5,022 nt of DNA from NCBI GenBank assembly GCA_016931365.1, contig JAFGEY010000367.1:1-5022 (forward strand), given 5' to 3'. The DNA comes from Anaerolineae bacterium. Lineage in GTDB: Bacteria; Chloroflexota; Anaerolineae; JAFGEY01. The notes below the pieces were generated by a model, which saw nothing but the letters and a program-made list of their open reading frames with translations, had not been told where the DNA came from and made no database searches. The position numbers and the translations under genes were made by a program. Shown here in pieces: positions 1-4,886 of this stretch. Numbering within the stretch: position 1 is the first letter of the stretch; every line of letters begins with the position of its first letter.

Positions 1-2
1 AT

Positions 3-32
3 GATGATGCTGCCGTAGAGCGTGATGCGTGA
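3..32 (+). CDS. Possible 3' end of an upstream gene (partial)
   Basis: One reading frame entering the window gives the acidic tail DDAAVERDA followed by TGA at 30-32. It ends just before a strong terminator, which is where the last gene of an upstream unit should stop. A second frame gives MMMLP and a TAG at 16-18, so the frame is not certain. Too little sequence is present to name a product. The support is the position next to the terminator, not the protein sequence. Confidence 0.25.
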   Translation, partial: DDAAVERDA

Positions 33-48
33 GACGTGAAACGTGAAA
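21..48 (+). repeat. Four tandem 7-nt repeats, CGTGANN
   Basis: Four head-to-tail heptamers start at 21, 28, 35 and 42. They read CGTGATG, CGTGAGA, CGTGAAA and CGTGAAA. The last unit forms part of the left arm of the terminator that follows, so the array probably grew by slippage from the terminator stem or the reverse. Confidence 0.6.
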
Positions 49-77
49 CCCGAACAGGCCCGGGTTTCACGTTTTTT
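39..77 (+). terminator. Rho-independent terminator of the upstream unit
   Basis: ACGTGAAACCCG (41-52) pairs perfectly with CGGGTTTCACGT (61-72) around an 8-nt loop, and six T (72-77) follow. Three more A-T pairs (39-41 with 72-74) can extend the stem. The T run lies on the + strand side, so it ends transcription coming from the left and separates it from rnpB. Confidence 0.85.
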
Positions 78-105
78 ATTTTCGATATTCATTTATATAC
101 CTGAC

Positions 106-134
106 TTGACAGGACAATCGGGATGCGCTATACT
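106..134 (+). promoter_or_regulatory. Promoter of rnpB
   Basis: A perfect -35 box TTGACA (106-111) and the -10 box TATACT (129-134) are separated by exactly 17 nt. The predicted start is G141, seven bases after the -10 box. G141 is also the first base of the P1 helix of RNase P RNA, so promoter and mature 5' end agree. A near-consensus housekeeping promoter suits a constitutive, abundant RNA. Confidence 0.88.
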
Positions 135-140
135 CGCATT

Positions 141-547
141 GCATCCGAGTTGGTCAGGCGGTCGCGGGCAACAGGCAGAAAACGCCCGTTGCTTGAGGAA
201 AGTCCGGACTCCACAGAGCGCGGTGCTGGCTGGCGTTGGCTACAACGCTTGCCAGGCGGAGCGATCCGACGGATAGTGCCACAGAAAGCATACCGCGACA
301 ATTGCTTACGCAATTGTTTTCGTAAGGGTGAAATGGTGGTGCAAGAGACCACCGGCGGGCAGGTGACTGTCCCGGCCAGGCAAACCCCACCGGGAGCAAG
401 GCCAAGCAGGAGCGAGTTCTCCGCAAGGAGGCAGGGTGCTGCTCGTACCCTCCAAGCTCCGGGTAGGCCGCATAGATAGATGATCGCCGTCGAGATGGGC
501 ATTGCCCAAATCGGAACAGAATCCGGCTTATCGGCCAGCTCGGATGC
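141..547 (+). ncRNA. rnpB: RNase P RNA (M1 RNA homologue), type A-like
   Basis: This is the catalytic RNA of ribonuclease P, which removes 5' leaders from precursor tRNAs with the small protein RnpA. The conserved core is easy to see: GAGGAAAGTCCGGACTCC at 195-212 (5' side of P4 and neighbours), ACAGAAAGCATACCGC near 281-295, TAAGGGTGAAA at 323-333, AAACCCCACCGGGAGCAA near 381-398, GCTCGTACCC at 441-450, GGTAGGC at 462-468 and ACAGAATCCGGCTTA at 516-530. P1 closes the molecule: 141-153 pairs with 535-547 over 13 bp including one T-G pair. P12 is an 8-bp hairpin, ACAATTGC (298-305) with GCAATTGT (310-317). The stretch between the GGTAGGC element and the TAGATGA element (about 469-483) is much shorter than in E. 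coli, so P16/P17 seem to be missing. The length of 407 nt is normal. All open frames inside it are coincidental. Confidence 0.97.
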
Positions 548-554
548 ATTTTTT
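535..554 (+). terminator. 3' end of rnpB, probable termination site
   Basis: The 3' strand of P1 (535-547) is followed at once by A and six T (549-554). P1 plus a T run looks like the transcript end, although the pairing partner is about 390 nt upstream, so this is not a standard local hairpin terminator. No other T run follows the next hairpin, at 566-605. Confidence 0.5.
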
Positions 555-565
555 GATCGCCTGCG

Positions 566-605
566 TGCTGCGCCGGGCGATTTCATCACCACACGCCCGG
601 CAGCA
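566..605. other. Stem-loop in the rnpB-leader spacer
   Basis: GCCGGGCG (572-579) pairs perfectly with CGCCCGGC (594-601) around a 14-nt loop. TGCT (566-569) and AGCA (602-605) can lengthen the stem past a 2-nt bulge. No T run follows, so it is not a standard terminator. It could stabilise or help process the rnpB 3' end. The rest of 555-641 shows no gene or other clear signal. Confidence 0.4.
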
Positions 606-641
606 AGCGGTGTTGCGAGCCGTCGACCAAAGCGCCAATTT

Positions 642-669
642 TTGCAAATGCCGCCGAGTGTGCTATAAT
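642..669 (+). promoter_or_regulatory. Promoter of the ECF-coaX operon (extended -10)
   Basis: The -10 box is a perfect TATAAT (664-669) preceded by TGC (661-663), giving an extended -10. The -35 candidate TTGCAA (642-647) matches four of six consensus bases with 16-nt spacing. The predicted start is about A676. This leaves about 190 nt of leader before ecfA1. Confidence 0.75.
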
Positions 670-737
670 TCAATTATGTTGTTGATCCAAGGGCCGCAGA
701 CCCGGGCAGTGGAGCACACTGCGCAGGCTGTGAGCGC

Positions 738-787
738 CGACCGAGCAGCAACGTCCGAATTTCAAAATTTGTTTGACGCTTGGATCG
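738..787 (+). repeat. Leader unit A (first copy of a duplicated RNA element)
   Basis: The unit opens with CGACCGAG (738-745) and closes with CTTGGATCG (779-787). These pair as an 8-bp stem with A784 bulged and one G-T pair. Inside, CGTC (752-755) pairs with GACG (775-778), then 756-761 pairs with 766-771 around a TCAA loop. CAGCAA (746-751) is bulged on the 5' side and TTT (772-774) on the 3' side. TTTGACGCT (772-780) recurs in unit B. Confidence 0.5.
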
Positions 788-791
788 TGTG

Positions 792-849
792 CGACCGAGA
801 CGTTCGAGTCATATTCTTGTACCTTGCATGATTTGACGCTCTTCGGTCG
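792..849 (+). repeat. Leader unit B (second copy of a duplicated RNA element)
   Basis: The same sequence marks appear in the same order as in unit A: CGACCGAG (792-799), ACGTTCGA (800-807), TTTGACGCT (832-840) and a closing TTCGGTCG (842-849). The outer stem is CGACCGA with TCGGTCG, extended outward by three pairs to 789 and 852. CGTT (801-804) can pair with GACG (835-838), with A800 unpaired. Its 3' strand is also the left arm of the terminator-like hairpin, so unit B folding would act as an antiterminator. Confidence 0.5.
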
Positions 850-867
850 CGCCGGGGAGCGTTTTTT
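836..867 (+). terminator. Terminator-like hairpin that also holds the ecfA1 ribosome binding site
   Basis: ACGCTCTTCGG (836-846) pairs with CCGGGGAGCGT (852-862) over 11 bp (two T-G pairs) with loop TCGCG, and six T follow (862-867). By shape it is an intrinsic terminator. The right arm includes GGGGAG (854-859), the only Shine-Dalgarno candidate for ecfA1, and the T run covers the TTG start. The same hairpin could therefore stop transcription or hide the ribosome binding site. Confidence 0.7.
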
Positions 868-1705
868 GTTGGCCGATCCGTTTATTCGAATCCAAAATCT
901 CGTTTATACCTACGAGATGCCCCATGCCGAGCCTGTGCAGGCGCTGCGCGGCGTCGATCTCGACATCGCAGCCGGCGAGTATGTCGCCGTCGTCGGCGCG
1001 AACGGCTCCGGCAAGACCACGCTGGCCCGTCACCTCAATGCTTTACTGCTGCCGACCGCTGGCGACGTGTGGATCGATGGGCGCAATACGCACGATCCCG
1101 CTGCCATCCGTGCCATCCGCGCTGATGTGCAGATGGTCTTTCAATCCCCTGCCGATCAAATTGTCGCCACCGTCGTGCAAGAAGATGTGGCTTTTGGCCC
1201 TGAAAACCTTGGTGTGCCGGTGGCTGAACTGCCCCTCCGCGTTCGCGAGGCGTTGGAACGGGTGAGCATGTGGCCGGCGCGCCATCGACCGCCGCACATG
1301 CTCTCGGCCGGACAGCAGCAAAGAGTGGCCGTTGCCGGGGCTTTGGCGATGCGCCCGCGCTGCATTGTCTTTGACGAGGCCGCGGCGATGCTCGATCCGG
1401 CCGGGCGGCGCGACCTGCTCCAAATCATCGACGCGCTGCACGCGGCCGGGCTGACCGTCATCACGATCACCCATGCGATGGAAGAGGCTGCGCGCGCCGG
1501 TCGAGTGGTGGTGATGCACCAGGGCCGAATTGTCTTCGACGGTTCTCCCACAGAATTGTTTACCCATCCAGACCTGTCCTCTTGGAGCCTGCTCCCGCCG
1601 CCGGTCGTCCAGTTGGCGGCCCGGCTGCGCGCGCACATCCCAGACCTGCCACCCGCACTCACCATCGATGAATTGGTCGCGGCGCTGCAAGGAGCAGTTC
1701 GATGA
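866..1705 (+). CDS. ecfA1: ECF transporter ATPase EcfA1 (CbiO-type)
   Basis: This is one of two ABC ATPases that power an energy-coupling factor vitamin transporter. It sits on the cytoplasmic side, paired with EcfA2 and bound to EcfT. Counting from TTG 866 (279 aa): Walker A GANGSGKTT at about 44-52, Q-loop FQSPADQ with Gln 93, signature LSAGQ at about 146-150, Walker B CIVFDE with Glu 171, then AAAMLDP as D-loop, and the switch His 203 in ITITHAM. DEA..MLDP after Walker B is typical of the A1 subunit, where A2 has DEPTAGLDP. The signature has Ala in place of the second residue of the usual GG pair. An ATG at 773 opens the same frame, but it would place the structured leader inside the gene, has no Shine-Dalgarno sequence, and adds residues unlike the family. 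TTG 866 or 869 follows GGGGAG (854-859) by 6 or 9 nt. The first in-frame ATG after that, at 917, would cut off the first beta strand. The stop overlaps the ecfA2 start by 4 nt. Confidence 0.93.
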   Translation: MLADPFIRIQNLVYTYEMPHAEPVQALRGVDLDIAAGEYVAVVGANGSGKTTLARHLNALLLPTAGDVWIDGRNTHDPAAIRAIRADVQMVFQSPADQIVATVVQEDVAFGPENLGVPVAELPLRVREALERVSMWPARHRPPHMLSAGQQQRVAVAGALAMRPRCIVFDEAAAMLDPAGRRDLLQIIDALHAAGLTVITITHAMEEAARAGRVVVMHQGRIVFDGSPTELFTHPDLSSWSLLPPPVVQLAARLRAHIPDLPPALTIDELVAALQGAVR

Positions 1706-2634
1706 ACGAATCGATCCTCTCGACGAGCGATTCTCTTGTCGAGGTGCATGGCCTGGGGCATACTTATTTGCGAGGTACGCCGTTGGCGCAGGAATCGCTG
1801 CGCAGCGTCGATTTGACTGTCGAACGCGGTCAGACGGTGGTCCTGGTCGGTGCGACCGGATCGGGCAAATCGACGCTGTTGCAGCACCTCAATGGCCTGC
1901 TTCGCCCGCAGCGCGGTCAGGTGAGGGTATTGGGGCACGACTTGAGCGACCCGGCTGCCGATCTGCGCGCGATCCGCCGCGCGGTGGGGTTGGTCTTTCA
2001 GCGGCCCGGCGATCAGTTGTTCGAGCATTTTGTCGGCGACGATGTGGCTTTTGCCCCCCGGCAGATGGGGCTGCGCGGCGCAGAACTGCGCGAGCGGGTG
2101 CGCTGGGCAATGGAGTGGGCGGGACTGGACTTTCAACAGTACAAAGATCGTCCTGTTTTTGCTCTCAGTGGCGGCGAGCGACGCCAAGTCGGACTGGCCG
2201 GGGTGCTGGCCCTCAAACCGCGGATTCTGCTTCTCGATGAGCCGACGGCGGGCCTCGATCCCGTCGCTCGTGACGAGTTGCTGGTTCAGCTCCAGACTTT
2301 GCACGCCGAAGGGCTGACTCTGATCGTCGCCACGCACAACATGGACGACGTGGCCGCGCTGGCCGACCAGGTTTACGTGCTGACGCAGGGGCAGGTTGCG
2401 CTATCGGGCGCGACGCGCGCGGTATTTGCCGAGGTTGATCGCTTGCGAGACCTGGGCCTCGACGTGCCTTTTGCCGCGTCGCTGATGGCCGCTTTGCGCG
2501 CGCACGGCCTGGACGTGCCGCTGGATGTGCTCACCCTTGCCGAGGCGGAAGCGGCGATTTTGGCCCATTTTGGCAGAGGTAGCGATGAGCGACTTGATAA
2601 AATTGCTCTCGGCCTTTTTTCGGGGGAATCATGA
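1702..2634 (+). CDS. ecfA2: ECF transporter ATPase EcfA2
   Basis: This is the second ABC ATPase of the ECF module (310 aa) and forms a heterodimer with EcfA1, so that each ATP sits between the Walker A of one and the signature of the other. In order: Walker A GATGSGKST at 50-58, Q-loop FQRPGDQ with Gln 100, canonical signature LSGGE at 155-159, Walker B ILLLDE with Glu 180 and PTAGLDP as D-loop, and switch His 212 in ATHNM. All catalytic residues are present, so this looks like an active subunit. The C-terminal tail of about 60 residues after 250 is the usual EcfA region that helps hold the dimer together. The start ATG overlaps the ecfA1 stop in ATGA. AAGGAG (1689-1694) lies 7 nt upstream, a near-perfect ribosome binding site that supports this start and suggests coupled translation at roughly equal amounts. 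Confidence 0.95.
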   Translation: MNESILSTSDSLVEVHGLGHTYLRGTPLAQESLRSVDLTVERGQTVVLVGATGSGKSTLLQHLNGLLRPQRGQVRVLGHDLSDPAADLRAIRRAVGLVFQRPGDQLFEHFVGDDVAFAPRQMGLRGAELRERVRWAMEWAGLDFQQYKDRPVFALSGGERRQVGLAGVLALKPRILLLDEPTAGLDPVARDELLVQLQTLHAEGLTLIVATHNMDDVAALADQVYVLTQGQVALSGATRAVFAEVDRLRDLGLDVPFAASLMAALRAHGLDVPLDVLTLAEAEAAILAHFGRGSDERLDKIALGLFSGES

Positions 2635-3497
2635 GCGAGTTTGAGTTTTTAGGCAACGTAACCATCGGCCAATATCTCCCGACCGGTTCATCCTTTCACC
2701 GGCTCGATCCACGGGCCAAAATCATCATCTTTGTTTTCGCGCTCGGCGGTCTGGTGACATGCGCCAGCCTGATCGGGATGATCGCTGTTTTGTTTCTGGT
2801 GATCGGCGTGCTGGCGCTGGCGCGCATTCCGCTGCGCTATGCGCTGCGCGGCCTGCGCCCGGTGCTGCCTTTTTTGATTTTGCTGGCGCTGATGCAGGTA
2901 TTTGCGTTACCTGCGAACGATGTCCCGCCTGTGCTCTGGCAGTGGTGGCGATTGACCGTGACCGTTGTCGATTTACAGATGGCAGCTCTGGCTTTAACTC
3001 GCTTTGTCGCGCTGATCCTGGTGATCAGCCTGTTCTCTTTTGCCATGCGCACAGTCGAGTTGACGCACGGCGTCGAGCACTTGCTGCGTCCGTTGCAGCG
3101 CTGGGGCCTGCCCGCGCACGAGCTGGCGCTGATCGTATTGATCGCGCTGCGCTTTGTCCCCTTGCTGGCGATGGAAACCGAGCGGCTGGCCAAAGCCCAA
3201 GCCTCGCGTGGCGCCGATTTCGGATCGGGCAAGGGAAATGTGTTCAAGCGCGCAGTGCGCTTGCTTCCATTGCTGGTGCCGCTTTTTCTTACTGCGTTGC
3301 ACCGTGCGGAAGCGCTTGCCCTGGCGATGGAGGCGCGCTGCTATACCGGCGGGAGTGGGCGGACCAACCTGATCCAACTGCATTCGACCCAAGCCGATTG
3401 GATCGCAGTTGGCCTGGCCGTTCTTTTGTGCATAGCTTTGGTCTTGACCATCTGGTTTAATCCAGATGTGGTCTTTTGGAGTTCGTTTTTGGGATAA
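2631..3497 (+). CDS. ecfT: ECF transporter transmembrane coupling protein EcfT
   Basis: EcfT is the membrane scaffold that passes ATP-driven movement from EcfA1/EcfA2 to the substrate-binding S component. The 288-residue protein starts with a short cytoplasmic part containing SSFHRLDPRAK (20-30), the LDPR stretch typical of EcfT/CbiQ. Hydrophobic segments follow at about 31-64 (two), 77-93, 116-138, 163-181, 208-223 and 255-275. The two ATPase-coupling motifs of the family are visible as ASRG (191-194) in QASRGAD and as EARCY (234-238), the equivalents of the paired A-R-G motifs on the long coupling helices. ATG overlaps the ecfA2 stop by 4 nt, and the G-rich stretch GGGGGAA (2622-2628) serves as ribosome binding site. 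Having a private EcfT with its two ATPases next to one S gene is the group I ECF arrangement. A cobalt or nickel CbiQ would look similar, but no CbiM or CbiN is present. Confidence 0.93.
   Translation: MSEFEFLGNVTIGQYLPTGSSFHRLDPRAKIIIFVFALGGLVTCASLIGMIAVLFLVIGVLALARIPLRYALRGLRPVLPFLILLALMQVFALPANDVPPVLWQWWRLTVTVVDLQMAALALTRFVALILVISLFSFAMRTVELTHGVEHLLRPLQRWGLPAHELALIVLIALRFVPLLAMETERLAKAQASRGADFGSGKGNVFKRAVRLLPLLVPLFLTALHRAEALALAMEARCYTGGSGRTNLIQLHSTQADWIAVGLAVLLCIALVLTIWFNPDVVFWSSFLG
3446..3477 (+). other. Hairpin with T run at the 3' end of ecfT
   Basis: GACCATCTGG (3446-3455) pairs with CCAGA and TGGTC (3462-3466 and 3469-3473) as a 10-bp stem with a 2-nt bulge and a 6-nt loop. TTTT follows at 3474-3477. 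It lies inside the last codons of ecfT, just before the next ribosome binding site. It could be a partial terminator or an mRNA stability and processing element. It could also be chance, since the bases are coding. Confidence 0.35.
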
Positions 3498-3520
3498 ATA
3501 TGTTCGGAAAGGAAAAGAAA

Positions 3521-4072
3521 ATGAAAACGTTGTCTATTCGCAAGATCGTCGTCGCCGGTGTGATGAGCGCTGTTGTCATTTTACTCGGTGTGACCCGCTG
3601 GGGATTTTTGCCCTGGTTTGCCGGCGCCTCGCTGACGATTATGCATGTACCCGTGATTGTCGCCGCAGTACTGGAAGGCCCGCTGGTCGGGCTGATCGTT
3701 GGGTTGATTTTTGGTGTGTTCAGCCTGATCCAGGCCTCGATGCCCAACGTGCAGATGGATCCGGCCTTTCTCAATCCACTGATTTCGATTTTGCCCCGCT
3801 TGTTCATCGGCCCGGTGGCGTGGTTGGCCTATCGCGCGCTCAAACGATACGAGGTGTTGGCGCTGATTGTGGCCGGGATCGCGGGTAGTTTTACCAACAC
3901 CGTGCTCGTCCTGGGCATGATCGGCTTGCTGGGGCTGTACCCGTGGGCCGTGCTGATCCCGATCGTATGGGCCAACGGCTTGCCGGAGGCTGGCGTGGCG
4001 GCCATCATTACCCTGGCCGTCGTCTCGGCGTGGCTGGGCATCGGGCGCAGGCGCAAGCAAGCTGATTTATGA
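3521..4072 (+). CDS. ECF transporter S component, probable pantothenate-specific (PanT-like)
   Basis: This is a small membrane protein of 183 residues that would bind the vitamin outside the cell and topple in the membrane when coupled to EcfT. It has about six hydrophobic segments (roughly 8-24, 36-52, 55-71, 86-106, 111-136 and 142-173) and a basic C-terminal end, GRRRKQ. Features typical of S components are GVMSA in the first helix (small-residue face for contact with EcfT), ASLTIMHVPVI (36-46), LEGPLVGLIVGLIFG (51-65) and LPRLFIG (91-97). The family call is firm, but the substrate is inferred from coaX directly downstream, which suggests pantothenate. FolT- or thiamine-type proteins cannot be excluded from sequence alone. 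ATG 3521 is preferred because AAGGAA (3509-3514) sits 6 nt before it. The in-frame ATGs at 3476 and 3500 add residues unlike the family, and the first lies inside ecfT. It follows ecfT by 23 nt. Confidence 0.85.
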   Translation: MKTLSIRKIVVAGVMSAVVILLGVTRWGFLPWFAGASLTIMHVPVIVAAVLEGPLVGLIVGLIFGVFSLIQASMPNVQMDPAFLNPLISILPRLFIGPVAWLAYRALKRYEVLALIVAGIAGSFTNTVLVLGMIGLLGLYPWAVLIPIVWANGLPEAGVAAIITLAVVSAWLGIGRRRKQADL

Positions 4073-4082
4073 GGTGAACGCG

Positions 4083-4847
4083 ATGTTGTTAGCAATTGGC
4101 ATCGGCAATACCAACATTGCCTTTGGCCTATACGGCCAGGGCGAGTGGTTCCATCACTGGCGCATTCGCACTGTGCGCGACAAGATGCCCGACGAATATG
4201 CCGTACTGCTGCGCAGCCTGATGCGCGACGAGGGCCTCGCTATGGCCGACATCCGCCGTGTGGTGGTGAGCAGTGTTGTGCCGCCGCTGACCGGCGTCTT
4301 TGCCGAACTGCTGGAGCGGGAAATGGGCCGTCTGCCGCTGATCGTGGGGCGTGGCGCGCGCACGGGCATTCGCATCCGCACCGAAAACCCAACCGAAGTC
4401 GGCGCCGACCTAGTGGCTAACGCCGTCGCCGCCTACGAGCGGTTTGGGGATAACTGCATTGTCGTCGACTTTGGCACCGCACTCACCTTTACCGCCGTCG
4501 CCGCGCCGGGCGATTTGATGGGTGTGGCCATCGCGCCGGGCCTCAACATCGCCGTGCGTGCCTTGTTCGGCAATACGGCGCAGCTTCCACTGATACAGTT
4601 GCAAGTGCCGCCCCAGGCAATCGGGCGCAACACCACGCACTCGATCCAGTCGGGCATCGTCTTTGGCTACATCGGGTTGGTCGAGGCGCTGATCCGGCGC
4701 ATGCGTGCCGAGTTGGGTGGCAGCGCGCACGCGATCGCTACCGGCGGCCTGGCCCAGATCGTCGCGCCGTTGACCAGCGAGTTTGAAGCCATCAATCCCT
4801 GGCTCACGCTCGATGGGCTGCGTTTGATCGCCGAGCGGAATACTTGA
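4083..4847 (+). CDS. coaX: Type III pantothenate kinase
   Basis: CoaX phosphorylates pantothenate with ATP to 4'-phosphopantothenate, the first committed step of coenzyme A synthesis. It is a cytoplasmic ASKHA-fold dimer that usually needs a monovalent cation and is not inhibited by CoA. Visible motifs in the 254 residues are GIGNTN (6-11, first phosphate loop), SSVVPP (63-68), ENPTEVGAD (101-109, pantothenate side, with the likely catalytic Asp 109), VVDFGTALTFT (127-137, second phosphate loop), GRNT (181-184) and ATGG (219-222, adenosine region). Two positions are unusual: Gly 6 stands where most CoaX have the Asp of DxGNT, and Leu 110 stands where GADR is usual. ATG 4083 is chosen because GAGGTG (4071-4076) lies 6 nt before it and the protein then begins MLLAIGIGNTN as in relatives. 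A GTG at 4074 would use the ribosome binding site itself as codons. The gene is 10 nt after the S component stop. No terminator is visible after it. Confidence 0.93.
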   Translation: MLLAIGIGNTNIAFGLYGQGEWFHHWRIRTVRDKMPDEYAVLLRSLMRDEGLAMADIRRVVVSSVVPPLTGVFAELLEREMGRLPLIVGRGARTGIRIRTENPTEVGADLVANAVAAYERFGDNCIVVDFGTALTFTAVAAPGDLMGVAIAPGLNIAVRALFGNTAQLPLIQLQVPPQAIGRNTTHSIQSGIVFGYIGLVEALIRRMRAELGGSAHAIATGGLAQIVAPLTSEFEAINPWLTLDGLRLIAERNT

Positions 4848-4853
4848 TCTACT

Positions 4854-4882
4854 TTGCTCCTGCTGTCGAGTTGTGCTATACT
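4854..4882 (+). promoter_or_regulatory. Promoter after coaX (extended -10)
   Basis: The -10 box TATACT (4877-4882) is preceded by TGC, giving an extended -10. TTGCTC (4854-4859) is a weaker -35 at 17-nt spacing. The predicted start is about 4889. GCTATACTCG (4875-4884) is identical to the -10 region of rnpB (127-136). It would transcribe the gene beginning at 5002 with a leader of about 110 nt. Confidence 0.6.
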
Positions 4883-4886
4883 CGAC
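4865..4886. promoter_or_regulatory. Inverted repeat over the -10 box, candidate operator
   Basis: GTCGAGT (4865-4871) and ACTCGAC (4880-4886) are perfect inverted 7-mers separated by 8 nt. The 22-bp site covers the spacer and the -10 box, a place where a bound dimer would block RNA polymerase. No T run follows, so a terminator for coaX is unlikely. The regulator is not known. Confidence 0.45.

Larger units (their letters stand above)
676..867 (+). promoter_or_regulatory. Structured operon leader, candidate riboswitch or attenuator
   Basis: The leader can form several helices that exclude one another. GATCCAAG (684-691) pairs with CTTGGATC (779-786) and closes a domain that contains the hairpin GCAGTG/CACTGC (706-711 with 717-722). 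Segment 779-787 can instead pair with 738-745. Further on, 789-799 pairs with 842-852, centred on GCGACCGA/TCGGTCGC. That helix overlaps both arms of the terminator-like hairpin at 836-862. This is the usual architecture of a transcription or translation switch. I see no conserved core of the TPP, FMN, cobalamin, SAM or T-box classes. Control of a pantothenate uptake and kinase operon makes pantothenate, a CoA intermediate or a dedicated protein the likely signal, by inference only. Confidence 0.55.

Noticed and set aside
123..479. Open reading frames on both strands across the rnpB region
   Set aside because: They lie over the conserved RNase P RNA core and give proteins without recognisable features. 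They are coincidental frames in a GC-rich structured RNA.
773..865. N-terminal extension of EcfA1 from ATG 773
   Set aside because: The added residues do not resemble the family, no ribosome binding site precedes 773, and the stretch is filled with paired leader repeats and the hairpin. TTG 866 or 869 fits better.
676..867. T-box, TPP, FMN, cobalamin or SAM riboswitch
   Set aside because: None of the conserved core strings of these classes was seen in the leader, such as the T-box TGGNACCGCG or the TPP CTGAGA core.
1156..2337. Long open frame of 393 codons on the - strand opposite ecfA1 and ecfA2
   Set aside because: It is a shadow of two well-supported ABC ATPase genes. Its protein has no domain and is rich in Arg, Ser and Gln as antisense GC-rich frames usually are.
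4865..4886. Inverted repeat as the terminator of coaX
   Set aside because: No T run follows the right arm, and the repeat covers a well-formed -10 box, so an operator reading is preferred.
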